A DNA stretch of 64,000 nucleotides from Takakia lepidozioides (lineage: Eukaryota > Streptophyta > Takakiopsida > Takakiales > Takakiaceae): NCBI GenBank assembly GCA_030704615.1, contig CM060733.1, forward strand, positions 58,838,001-58,902,000. The letters are read 5' to 3'. Below are positions 44,401-55,837 of the stretch, one piece after another (within the stretch, counting starts at the first letter, position 1; each line of letters starts with the position of its first letter). A program made the translations under genes and the position numbers. The notes beneath the pieces were generated by a model. It was not told the DNA's origin, made no database searches, and saw nothing but the letters and a program-made list of their open reading frames with translations.

Positions 44401-46040
44401 CGGGATGGGGCTTTGGACACCTGAAAGCAAATGATGGGGAAAGGGGTGAAGGTACCTTCTTCAACATATTTCACCCTGTTTTCCCTGCTAGTGTGTGCTT
44501 TGACAATTCTAGGCTGTCATTGTTAGCTGCTAGCAGCAAGGCGAGGATGTATGCATGATTTGTGCAGAGGCATCGATAGCTGAAGGAGCAGGGATTTCGT
44601 GATTCATCCAAGAGGGCCAGATTTCAAGCACAAGATTACCTGTGATTCCCTGTGGATCAATAGCTACAAGAAACCTGCATGGGTAGATGGTCAACTGGCA
44701 GCAGCGGCAGTGATAAAATCAGGCACTGCTAATGAAGGCATCTTCTTCAACACATTTCACCCTGTTTTTCCCTCTTATCAGAATCGGCCCTAAATTTTCA
44801 TGTTCAATTCTGCAAGTTAGCTGGTTGAGTGAATCTAGTTTGGAGTGACTTTGACATGATACTGCCAATGTGACAACAAGAAAGTGTCAAAAAACAGGTA
44901 ATAGAGATGAGGAGAAGTTGTGGAATGAATACTTATCTGAGCCCAGTCACTGATGGGTCAACCGGGGCAGAAAGGTGAATGCCTGCTACATTTCAGAGAG
45001 CAGCAGACACAATTCAGATAGGAACTAGTGTGCTACGCTGAGTTGGGTGTTTCCTAGAACAAATATAGGATGTCATTGTCAACTGCTAGCAGCAAGGCAA
45101 GGATGAATGCTTGATTTGTGCAGAGGCGTGGATAGCTAAAGGAGTAGAGATAGAATGTGGGTGACGTAGGGTGCTGGGCAATGGGCAAGACGTCTTTGTA
45201 TAAACATGAGTGACCTTCCTATCCTCCTGGCTTTCATTTTTCGTGCATGTTTCTTTGTGAAGTATCTGACGACTTCGCCAACACACACCAACCTTTTTGC
45301 TTTGGTTTGTTTACGAGTCCATGGGATAGAAGTTACCATAAACAACACTGGCATTGGTTTTTCATATATGGTATTAGATAATTCTCTTAATTGTTTTCAC
45401 CTTGGCAAGTTGCTCGGTGACCTTCCCTGGACGCTTTGGAGTATAGCGAGTGAGTGTCTCACAATGCAATGTTGGTTGGCGCATCTTATGCAAGAACTTG
45501 GAAAAGAAACAGATGTCATTGTTGTAATAATTCTTAAAGACATGCAAGCCTTAGTTTTTGATGGGTTGCAGATTGATGGAATACATAAGTAGTTAGAAGA
45601 TTATGGGTGAACACTTTTCAAAGTGTTATAGTTAGACAATTAATTCACATGAGAACATGTGACAATTTTATGTATTTTTAGATCGTGACAAAAATGATAA
45701 TGATAAATATTGGTAAATAGAGATGGTGTACAATCTCTTGGTTTTGCTCAGCTTGTTGCAGTTATGTCTTGCTGCTTTGTTCTCTTTGTATTATATATTA
45801 TATTTCATTGTTGTAATAGACATGTATATGACTACTATCATAGTCATAATAATGACTACATCTATTTTCACTCTCCAATAGTACTACACCACGTGGCAGA
45901 ATTACAAATATGTAAAAAAATAGCAATACACCCAAAAAACACCCATCATGACACATGTCAATCTGCTGAGGGACCACGTGTAAAAACTGCAACGCGCCAC
46001 ATGTTGCAACCGGATTAGCACACATGTAGTCATAGTTCGC
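44401..46040. other. CACTA-like element interior with a local duplication
   Basis: Text at about 44455-44590 (TTCTTCAACATATTTCACCC ... GCTAGCAGCAAGGCGAGGATG ... TTTGTGCAGAGGCATCGATAGC) recurs in two pieces at about 44745-44775 and 45070-45140 with few changes. The element therefore contains a partial duplication. An open frame at 45206-45592 is unidentified. Confidence 0.6.
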
Positions 46041-46334
46041 AGTCATGGAGAACGAACACTTTGCCATGTGTCATTTCCTGTATCGAGCACGTGTCACTCT
46101 TGTACAGCCGCTGACATGGACTAACTGTCTGTTCAGTCATTCAGTAAAGCCAACGTGTATGACTACCCCCACAGCTGCTCAGGCGCCACGTCACAGCCAG
46201 CCTGGAGAGTCATATCTACCATGTCACAACTGACTAGGGTTTTACGTCTTCAGAGTCAGGAAGTCGTAAATGGCTTCCATGACTGCATTTGCAATCATAA
46301 CACAGAGACGTAAAAGCCGCAATCTGTTGTAGTG

Positions 46335-47300
46335 CAAGGCGACCCTTTAGGAGGACCTTTGTTTGCCATGGCTCATGTCCGCGCCCTCACGGCTTCTGCA
46401 CAAGTTCACTCATCTTGTCTTTTTCCGTCGGTGGCAGACGACACGCACGTTATAGGCCCTGCCTCACAGGTACTTTCAGCTTACTATCATTTTGTCACCC
46501 AACTCTCTGCCGTGGGCCTTTCAGTGCAACCTCGCAAATGTGCGGTGTGGTCTCCGTCCGGTCTCCCTGTAGATTTTGTCCTCCCTGCTCACTTCATTGC
46601 TCCGCCCAATGGCATCAGAATCCTGGGAGTCCCTTTTGGCACCACCCAGTTCACAACGTCCTTCTTGGAAGATGCACTCCACCAGGACGCCACCCACGCC
46701 GATCTCCTTCCTAGGCTCGGAGATGTACAGGTAGCATATGGAATCTTGACCAAATGTTTCCTTCAGCGTCCCTCATATCTCTTGCGCACTGTTCCACCCA
46801 GCCCAGATTTCCTACACCTCTTATCTGGGTTTGATACTACCATGATGACTATCTTCGGGAGATTGTTAGGACCAGGAGCTCTGGAGGGTGCTCAGGGACT
46901 TTTGCCACGACAGCAAGCCACCTTGCCCGTCTTTTCCGGTGGTGTGGGTCTTTTGTCCACTGTCACTACCGCCCCGTCAGCTTTCCTCGGCAGTTGGGCA
47001 TTGGTGGCGCCAGCCCTCGCTTCACGATTTCTCTGTGACCATCGTCCCATCCTTATGGATGCCGTTGCACATGTCGACAGTGGCATTTTACCCTTCCAGC
47101 AGCATCTCCGCTCTGCACGAGATCTTCTTCCGGCACCGGCGCGAGCATGTCTACCACCATTTGAGCAGTTGGTTGCTCAAGGCCTCGACCATCTTCAGGA
47201 GTCCATTTTCCGAGCACGTGCACCGTCATTCCTTTTCCGGCATGCTCTCAAGTGCTTCTTCTGAGTTGCATCGAGCCCGACTTCTATCATGCGCAGGACC
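46335..47300 (+). pseudogene. LINE reverse transcriptase, second half (inverted block)
   Basis: Resumes with QGDPLGGPLFAMAHVRAL. The catalytic SVADDTHVIGP (about 46425-46457) follows, then SVQPRKCAVWSPSG, IRILGVPFGT and a thumb/connector with GGVGLLSTVTTAPSAFLGSW. The first frame is open to 47264. This text is characteristic of an RT family widespread in repeat-rich non-seed plants and algae. It reads opposite to its own N- and C-termini. Confidence 0.85.
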
Positions 47301-47324
47301 CGGAGCAGGGTTCCTGAGCTGATG

Positions 47325-48406
47325 GGTGAAGGGCTTCGAGGGCAGTGACAATATCCGGTGATGGAGGCGCTGGTGAGGAAGGTGCTAAAGCCTTGGCCGT
47401 GCGTGAGTACTCACCAACGCGGCCTAACATGAGACTATGACGAAGTCGCCTGTGGGCTGATGAGGGTGGAAGCGGGAGGGGTGCGTGCCGCAAGGGCTAG
47501 TGCCCGTAATTGATGCTCATCTTGCAGACTCTCCCAATCTCCAGATAAAAAACGGCAAAGACGGATGCGCATCTCTCTGTGCCCTGACTGACCACCACGA
47601 GGGGGCAAAACCAAACACCACTGAGGAAATAACAAGAAAAGATACCATGCTGGTATATCATCAGGATCACGAGCCAACCTGTCTATGGGTAGACGGACTG
47701 CCAGTTGGACCTCATGACGTAGTGCCACCGGAATTCTTGTATAAAGACGAGGCCTTGGCAGTCCTAGCTGAAATGCGCCCAGAACATCTAGCGCTGAAAG
47801 CCAATGCCAAGCAGAGGCAGGAGGTGGCGCGTGCAAGACACTGGGCTGAAATGGAGAAGTACCATTTATGTGGGACTGATGAAGAGCCGCACACGTGCGC
47901 TGGTGTCGCGCAAGCCCTCTGATGCGCGCATAAAAACGACCGCAAGCTGGGCATGGGGTACGGTCTGATGGGAGAGGCGCCTGCTGTTGGGGTAAGAGTG
48001 ATGGGGTCGGCAATGCAGGCTGCACAACTGGAGAAGAAGGCACATGGAGAGGCTCATGACCAAGAGGAGTTGGGCTGCCTTGAAGCCGCTGCTGAGAATG
48101 GGATGGAGAACCTGGAGGAGAAGTGACTGGCATGGGACCTCGAACCCTACCTGAGAGGCGCAGTGGGGGAGGGCTCAATAGACACTGTGGGAGTTCTTTG
48201 GTCGGTGGGGCGCCAATGGAAGAACCTGGAATCAGCAGTGGAGAAGACCGTTGTGAAGATGACGACTCTTCTTGAACTTGGTGTCTGGAGCTTGGACTCT
48301 GGTGCGCATCAGGAACATGTGAGCTAGGGGTAGGGATACGTTGGTGTTGGGGTCTTCCAAGAGGAGCAGGTCTTCCAGTAGGAGCAGTTGCGGCTGTGTT
48401 CAGCAC
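47325..48406 (-). pseudogene. LINE N-terminal region with C2H2 finger
   Basis: A Pro/Ser/Gln-rich start leads to a finger CPACGRFYARIRGLARHQRTC (C-x2-C-x12-H-x3-C, with the GL-x2-H signature of R2-like N-terminal fingers). ALRHEVQLAVRLPI, AWYLFLLFPQWCLVLPPRGG and GDWESL, the usual text before RT, follow. A frame change near 47490 leads into LMLGRVGEYSRTAKALAPSS and PDIVTALEALHPSAQEP, ending close to 47330 where the inverted RT block begins. It would bind DNA for target recognition. Confidence 0.7.
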
Positions 48407-50560
48407 CTCTCGTTGCTATGGGGAGCGAACTACCAGGGATGGTGGAGTAGGCAGTAAAGGGGTTGTGGTGAGGGCTGGAGTTGGCTGCCTGTACGGCGTC
48501 GGGGCTGAACGAGCTGGGGGACGAGCCGATCGAGGCCGCCTGACCGGCGTGGGGCCCACTATTGCACCGTGGCCGCTTACTCGCTTAGCACTGCTACCGC
48601 TGTCGCTACTGCCAACACCTCCACTAAGTTTGCGGCGTTGCAGGCCTCGCCGAGGTCAGGCGGCGACGCCACTCATTGTACTTCTCGTGTCCACGCTCGT
48701 CAAACTCCAATAGTCAACTAGTCACATCCCATGTTTCCGGTCCTATTTGGACTGTGGATATAGCCTCACCTTCTCAAGCCTGCTTTCTTAGGTTTCCCCG
48801 GAGGCGTCAAATCTTGCAAGCGGACTTCGCTATCCCAAGAAGATGTCGGATGCCCATTCCGGCTCCGCAGTCGAGTCGACTAATCTGCTGCGGCCTTCCG
48901 CCCTTCCGTGCCCAACCCGAGAGGAAGATGAAGATGAAGAGATGATTGGTTTGAGTGAAGATTAGAGGTGGTCCAGGAATTGAAAAGCGGGGGTGATAAT
49001 ATGCTACACCAGGAGTTGAGTTGACCCTGGTAGGCCACCCCCAAAAGCGTATATACCTTCATGGATGTGGATGAGGGCATATCTCAAACATGCAGGGAAA
49101 TGAACCTTACAACTTTCATCCTCTACTACATGTTCTTACCTACAAAATCGCAAAGTTTTTTACCGTTCCGATTGGTATATTATAATAATTTTGTATTGTG
49201 GTTTTTTCAAGTCCATCACATTTCAGCTTGAAAAATCTCCTTTGACCAAGGATTTGCCCAATGTTTTGGATTTTTTGTGTGGAAATACCCTCCACATTCT
49301 CAGTGTTGGGCACATGCAGGACACTCACACAAAATTTCAGATCCAAAGAACAAATTTTGGAGGGGGTAGGTTTGTGTGTGAAAATAGGGGGGTAAATTTA
49401 CCTGTAAGTACTCTAGAAAGTGAAATCACCCGGACGAAGGGAAATTCCACAATGGAATGAAAATTCCGGCGGTTGAAAGGTGCAAGGCAACAATGCACAC
49501 AAGCCTGCCCAAATTTCACAGGAAAATTCCAAAACGAAAAAACCAGATGTTCATTTAGGTGAAATTTCTGGTGGCATCCATCTCAAGCAATCATTTGCCG
49601 GACCGGCGTGCCTTTTCCGGCAAGTTTTTTGGGCCACGTCACGAAAACCCCGCAACGTGAAGGGCTTCCCTGGAAGTGAAAATGAGTGCACCCGTCGCTG
49701 AACAGGGAGACAGCCCGCAGACTCCGCCGTGAAAGGGGCCAGCCCTACCACATCGCTCAGGTCAACCCCCGTGGAGAGCCCTGGGCCACAGATTCCAGGC
49801 CCCCCTTGGCACTTGCAAAAATTGCCGACGGTGCTTCAGTTTCATCCGACTTCATCCCTGGGAGATATTCCAGGGATAATAAAGACGGCCGACCCGATTC
49901 GGGTCGGGTCGGGTCGTAGTTTAAGGGTTAATAACTGCCATGTAAGGGGTAAGAAAAAAAAGATAGGAAGATGAGACCTATTAAATAGGGGATGGTTCAC
50001 GCACCATGGGGGAAGCAAGTGTCACCTAGGGGTGACATGTGTCCCAGGGCAACCTTCTAGAAAGGTGCCACCACTGGAGGGGTCGGCGGCCTTCTAGAAG
50101 GTCCCACCGCCCTGTGAGGGTATATAAAGAGAGTCGGGCTCTTCCACTACGTCTTGCTTACTATTTAATCACTTACTACTTACTAGTACCTAGGGGGGTC
50201 TGCACACGCAGCCTGGCCCCAAAAAAAACGCAAACCATGACATAATAAATTAAGGCAAGTGATAAATGAGGCATGGGAGTTCAATGCTCCCTCAGCGGGC
50301 CTGCCTGCGTGGCCCCACCCCCGCCCTCCGCCCCGTACCCCCCTCGCGGTGCCGCCGCGGCCCACGGTCGTTGCGCCTGGGCACCGCCCCCCAACCCCTC
50401 CACCCCCCGCCCCCGCGCCGGGTCCATCCCTCGCCATAACACTGTCATACATTCTCACCACTGTCATTATTGTATTGCACGCAACCCTCATGCATGCCCC
50501 ATGAATGCAGGAAATACAACCATCGCATAATGACTTTCCGATCATACACGCACATGACTA
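48407..50560. other. Interval between the second LINE and the right MULE region
   Basis: No gene recognised. A stretch at about 49930-50230 resembles a plant LTR: a U3-like region with a paired CTTCTAGAA motif (50052 and 50092), a TATATAAAGAGAG core at 50121-50133, and a C/T-rich start region. No matching second copy or TG...CA ends were seen. 50295-50430 is very GC-rich. GGGTCGGGTCGGGTCG at 49900 is a short simple repeat. Confidence 0.3.
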
Positions 50561-50836
50561 CTCAAACATACATATTTGAAATTTGAACGAGTCCTAGAGT
50601 ACAGACACACTATATTGGAGTCCGTGAACATTCAAATTTGAAATTTTGAAACAGCATTCAATGTGCCTCCAAAACGGATGGACGTCATTTAGCGAATGAC
50701 TGTTTTCATCCAGCTGATTGACCACCTGTCCCCACTGTCTTTGGCCCTCATTCTGTGTCTCCGAACTTCCGGACCTCCTTCATCGCTTGCCCTTGTGTAA
50801 TCATCAGTGTGTGACGAATTTGAAACACAGTGACTC

Positions 50837-53800
50837 TTGCTATCTCAGTGTGGTTTCACGTGCTTCCCAACATACATGTCTGTGAATGAGAGAACTGAAG
50901 AGTTTCTCCCTCCTAATGTGCCTCATTTGATCTCCATGCTTCGAAGCCAATCTTCGGCGTCTGGTGCTTTCAATCACACAGCGTTACATTGGCGTCACCA
51001 ATGGCATGGAATCCCCGATGGAAGCAACAATGCTGAAGTGGCCTACATTCCATGGGGGTGTGTGAATGATTTCATAACTGGGGAGTCTTCCCGTCCTGAT
51101 GGACCTTGCACTTTCCAGAAACATCGGCAAAGAGGCTGTGCACAGGGATCCCTCCAAGCTCCACGCACCAACAGCGCCCTCAGTATTACAAGGTACAACG
51201 TTAATGAAAACAGTTAAAATATTGTTTTACTTAAAATAATTTCCAGTGATGCTGACGACCTTGGTGAAGGAGTTCAAGCTGAACGCAAAAAAATACACCT
51301 ACCATCATGCAATGCGATCGTCCATCCATAGATGCCTGCACGACCCTTCCAGAAATCTCCATCTCACAAGCTGCGATTCTCCTACAAACAGTCATTTGTG
51401 TGTTGCCATTAAACCAAATGTGCAGTTTCATTGTAGTCACAGTCACGTGTACTGCCCACGTCTATTTTAGGCCATTTTTTCATCATGAACTCCATTCATG
51501 CATGGCTGCATGATCCTCTCATAAATTTGCATCTGGGAACATGGGGTACTCATGGAAGCATACCTGACTGTACATTGTAATTTTCTACCAGCACTATCTC
51601 ATTTACCTGTTCAGGTGTAACAGTGTTGTTAAGGGTTGAAGGATTGTGTCTTCGTCTTTGCTTTCAAGTTTGTATACAGTAGTACTATCCCCATTACATG
51701 CCCCGAGCTATTGTCCACAACTCTTTTAGGCGCTCCCCCCTTTTATTCCATTAATGCAAGGTTCTTTCTGTTGTAGGTACCACTACTCATTCGAGCCAGA
51801 GGACAAGACTTCTGTTGTCTTGCAGGTTACATCCGCCATGGCAGCGAAGAAGTGGAAACCCAAACCTCCAAAGAAGAAGGGTATAAAGGCAAGAGTTGTT
51901 GCAACCATTAAGGAGCAAAAACCAAAAGTACTGAGGGCGTCCAAAACGAAATCTGGTGAAGGCATCAAGCGGGGATGTGTATGCCGATTTGCAGTCAAAC
52001 AATGCTATTTGGACCCAGAAATCGCAGACTACGAAAAGAGGCACGTAAATCGTGCGGGAGACATATACCATGGGCCAGCGCATGATTGTGGTCGGTTGCA
52101 TTGGCCCCCCACATCAGCGAAGAAATGAAAGCCTGAGTACTGCATAACTTGTGCCTTGGACTAAGCATCAACAAAATCATGGCGAAGCACATGCAACGGG
52201 TGAACGAAACTATGGAAGCTGGATTGGAGGCAGATCATGACACTTTCCTGCTCTCCTAGGACATTCGCAACATTGCCAACAAGTGTGATGAGGAAACGTT
52301 TAAAAAGCACCCAAATGATGCTCGCAGTGTGCGAATGTGGGTGGAGGCCAACCCTGACAATGTTTTCTACTACCAGGAAGAGTCCCATCACCCTGCCTGG
52401 TCTTCGAATAGCCGTAAACTGGACCTTCCTTTTGTGTTGGGCATACAGACAGAATGGCAGAAAAAACAAATGATGCATCACGGACATTCTCGAATAGTGG
52501 CATGTAATGCAACATTCGGGACAAATGAGAAGAAGGTTGGTTCCAGGATCACCATCTGCCTGCGGACAGAACTCAACTATTTTCTGCATGGTCACAATTT
52601 TCCGGTCCCCTCGCTCCTCTGTATTCCTAATCAATTCTGTTGCATGCTTGTTCTTGCAGTATCTTTTGTACACCATGATGGTGTTTGATGAGTGGCTGAA
52701 TGGTATTCTAGTCGCGTACATAATCACGGCAAGGTGCAAAGCCACGGATCTGCGACCTTGGATGCAGGCACTAAACCAGCAAATGCAAGCCGTCAAGGCC
52801 GAGTGGGGCCCTAACGCCTTCATTGTCGACGACACAGATGTGGAAATCGCTGCTATCATGTAGCTCCGCCTCCTATACTGCTGATCCTTTCACATATCCA
52901 ACGTGCATACATGTGTTACAGTCACTCAATCTCACAACAAACAGCTCTGTGTGGGGGGGTTGTGCAATTTTCCTGTGCATGTGGCATGTTCGGCGAGCCT
53001 GGCAAAAGAATGTGGTCTCCAAGATCAGAGATCCAGAAGTACGTGCCGCAGTGTTGCAGGATCTTGCAAAGATCATGTACGACAGAAAAGGCATATCTAG
53101 GGATGCAGGTGAGGCTTGGGCAGTATACCAAATCATCTCTTTGCGGGAGAAGTACCCCAACGAGACTGTATTCTGCGACTACATGGACATGGAGTGGCTT
53201 CCGAAAGTGAAAATGTGGATGAAAGGTTCTAGAAACATACCACATGCCTCTCAAGATACTGATGTTGCCATAGAAGCTTATCATGGCAACCTCAAAGCGC
53301 AATTGAAGTGCACCAAAAGTGTTTTGACTAGCACAAGGGTAGATTGGCTCATCTCCGAACTCACTGGTGATGTCCTCACCCATTACTGGTACATGTCTCA
53401 TGCGAAAGCGTATGGATTTGTCAGAAACAAATGGCTAGAGGGGTTTGTTTGCAGTTCCATATTGCTTGCCAAGCACGTTCCAGATGGCAACGTCCAACTG
53501 CCGCAGACCCCTGGTGGCCTTGCACTTATTCAATGCGTATGGGAATTGGGTAGGACATTCACAATTCGCAAACCTGAATCAGACTGGGCTTGTTGTGATT
53601 GCTCTCGGGCCCAGAAGGGGAATATGTGCGCACACCAAGTGAAGGTTCTGCAGATGATCCACCCTCATCTCGAGGATGGCCTCATCGCAAAGTTCTGTGG
53701 AACTCTGATGGGCACATCTAAAGGTGGCCTTTACAATTTGGTGAGAGGTTCTGAATCCCCGACTTGTATCCCTTCATCTTCGCAAACTCCTCCACATCAG

Positions 53801-54142
53801 AGGTCCCCTTCTTTATCTCAGAAGAGTCCATTGCAGAACATGCAGGCCCAAATTTCCACAGAATGACAAACCATTCTGCAACTGACAGAGTCCAGTGACT
53901 ACCTGCAGCAACATCTCCTTGCCTTGATAAGAGCTGCAAAGGGAAAGATTCTTGAGTTGACTGCCATGATGGAGGAGGGTGTTCAGTACCCTCGCGAGGA
54001 ACCAGTTATGACTGTTGTCGATGATGGCAAAGGGAAGTCCCTCATCCGGTTCAAAGACTTTTTGGAGAAAAATGGACACAGCAGGAAACGCCCACCCTTG
54101 CCCACTCGAACCATGCCAAAGAAGAGATTGTACAGTGACTGA
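50837..54142 (+). pseudogene. SWIM-type Mutator-like transposase, second family
   Basis: Exons about 50837-51190 and 51779-52120 join in frame. The second has a FAR1/MULE-like module with a Lys-rich stretch and CVCRFAVKQCYLDPEI. The frame then continues (after a one-base slip in the C run near 52104) into LHNLCLGLSINKIMAKHMQ, interrupted by TGA near 52133 and TAG near 52257. The DDE-type core reads RMWVEANPDNVFYYQEE, GHSRIVACNATFGTNEKK and, across an intron, YLLYTMMVFDEWLNGI and FIVDDTDVEIAAI. The last exon (about 52970-54142) has FLCMWHVRRAWQKNVV, YMDMEWLPKVKMWMKG and a SWIM finger DWACCDCSRAQKGNMCAHQ. A TGA at 53864 interrupts it before a C-terminal tail ending KKRLYSD. Confidence 0.85.
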
Positions 54143-55497
54143 AGGTGTGTACGTGCTGCAGAAAATAGTGTCACAGCAATGTCAATCAGTCCTTTCTGAT
54201 CCTCAGCATGTCACTCACATTGTGTTCATCCATCTTCCAGGGTCAATGAGTCTGTGTATCACTTACTATGTTGTTCACACGATGGCACCGTCATGAGTCT
54301 GCTGAAGGCATGTGTGCTTGCATCCCAAGCTACTCCACTGGCTTTTCCAGAGAATGGGCTTCGCACATATGGTACAATATTATTTTGAGGAGCTTCTGCC
54401 TCTGCAGTCCCTTCATATGCTTGCCTCCTTCGCTTAATTACTGGTGCCTTCTTAACAAATTTTTCATGTACCCTTCAACTGACAACACCTTGTATTTGGG
54501 TAGCATCAAACGTGCTAAAACATGACAATCCAAGAAGTTTCAGCTTTACAACATGGTAGTATGTATGGTTTCCTCCTCTTCTTTCTTGGCGACAAGGATT
54601 TCCATTCGGACTCATTGTATTCACGCATCATCGAACGTGCTGAAATATGACAATCCAATAAGTTGCAGCTTCACAACATGATAGTATGTATTGTATACTC
54701 ATTTTGTTGCTTGCGACAAAAGGATGTATCATATTTCCCAACACTGCTTTGATTTGTATTTTACCATTGCCAGGTTCATTGTTTCATTTTATGCGATTAT
54801 GATGTTTCTGTGTATTGAATCTTGTTTGTACGCTTGTTTGGTATAATAGTTGGTGCACGCTACTTACAGCCTTCCTCCACCTTTTGCTTTGAACATGCCT
54901 TATGACTCACTTGTGCCAGAGGAGACGCACATATTCATCCACAAATGCCTGCTAAATGCTTCCTCATAACGTTGCAGTCTATACACACAAGAAACATTTG
55001 AAAATCAACACACACAAACCATGATATGCAGGACTACAGATATACACATTTCCCACAATATGATGTCTTCATTACTCTTTACCCAATGCTCACTTCTGGT
55101 ACTCTGTGAGGCTACATCCACTCTCAATATTGCAAATCTTTTGTTCAAGTGACATCACATTTTCTGGTATGTCCCTAAAATCTGTAAAAACAACTACTGT
55201 TGTGGGTCTCTTTAACAACAGAACCATGACTGGCTTCCTCTTTCCTTGGCCACTGCCATGACTGCACCTTCCATCATTCATACATTTATTCCATGAAGTA
55301 TTCGTGGAAGTGGGATTGAAAACAGTGCCTCAGGGCCCAACAGAACTCTCCATACAAGGAAGTTTGGGACAAACGTCACCACTGTCTCCACTATATTTCT
55401 GAAGCAGGAAATGACAGTGTGATCTGCGACATTGTCAAATATATCTGAGTCGCATGAATTCGCCGATGGTTAGTCGGTGGTCACTGTCTATGTTTTT
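54143..55497. other. Interval downstream of the transposase, one candidate exon
   Basis: Mostly non-coding. A - strand frame at 55281-55090 reads KRKPVMVLLLKRPTTVVVFTDFRDI and ends SLTEYQK; it is protein-like and could be the last exon of the unresolved - strand gene at 57-58 kb. A repeated phrase (CAATCCAAGAAGTTTCAGCTTTACAACATG / CAATCCAATAAGTTGCAGC...) at 54526 and 54650 marks a 125-bp partial duplication. Confidence 0.35.
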
Positions 55498-55837
55498 GGA
55501 TGATTCTCATTAGGGTTCTAAAAAGGTAATACTGTCGAGGCACAGTGTCCCCTGTGTGTGGTTTTGGATGATTTTCATTAGGGTTCTCAAATGGTTATAC
55601 TGTCGAGGCACAATGTCCACTATGCATGTTGCGGATGATTTTTATTAGGGTTCTGAATCTGTTATATTGTCGAGGCATAGTGTCCATTTGTGTATGTTTA
55701 TGGATGGTTTTCATTTGGGTTCTGAAACTGTTATACTATCGAGGCACAATGTCCATTGTGTATGTATATGGATGGTTTTCATTAGGGTTCTGAGACGCTT
55801 AGACTGTCGTGGCACACTCACAAAAGGATGATTGTAG
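55498..55837 (+). repeat. Minisatellite, five units of about 68 bp
   Basis: Units start with GGATGATT/GGATGGTT at 55498, 55566, 55633, 55702 and 55770 and share CATTAGGGTTCT, GTTATACTGTCGAGGCAC and AATGTCC blocks. A further partial unit lies at 55877 (AGGATGATTTTCATTAGG). Units differ at 10-25 percent of positions, so it is an old array. Confidence 0.85.

Larger units (their letters stand above)
41488..46334. mobile_element. CACTA-like transposon with captured gene fragments
   Basis: 4847 bp. Left end CACTACAACAGATTGCGGC; the right end is its exact complement (GCCGCAATCTGTTGTAGTG). CAA flanks both sides (41485-41487 and 46335-46337). The TIR extends about 25 bp. Removing the element and one CAA restores the RT codons for RQGDPL. 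Subterminal text is rich in ATGACT/AGTCAT units. Inside: a SINE (41955-42170), a PPR fragment (44213-44400) and a diverged internal duplication. No transposase is recognised. Confidence 0.92.
39985..48406 (-). mobile_element. R2-like (RLE-type) LINE with an inverted RT core
   Basis: Domains: C2H2 finger, RT, CCHC knuckle and a probable PD-(D/E)XK endonuclease, the layout of restriction-like-endonuclease LINEs such as R2. The N-terminal part (48406-about 47325) and the C-terminal part (about 40813-40075) read on the - strand. The RT part (about 40815-41487 and 46335-about 47300) reads on the + strand. So a 6.5-kb block between about 40815 and 47325 is flipped. The RT is further split by a CACTA-like element. 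No target-site duplication was found. Confidence 0.65.

Noticed and set aside
49930-50230. Solo LTR with TATATAAAG promoter
   Set aside because: Looks LTR-like in composition, but neither paired terminal dinucleotides nor a flanking duplication could be placed, so it is only mentioned as a possibility.
50259-50545. Open frames in the GC-rich block
   Set aside because: Frames on both strands are proline/arginine or glycine runs from simple sequence, without conserved text.
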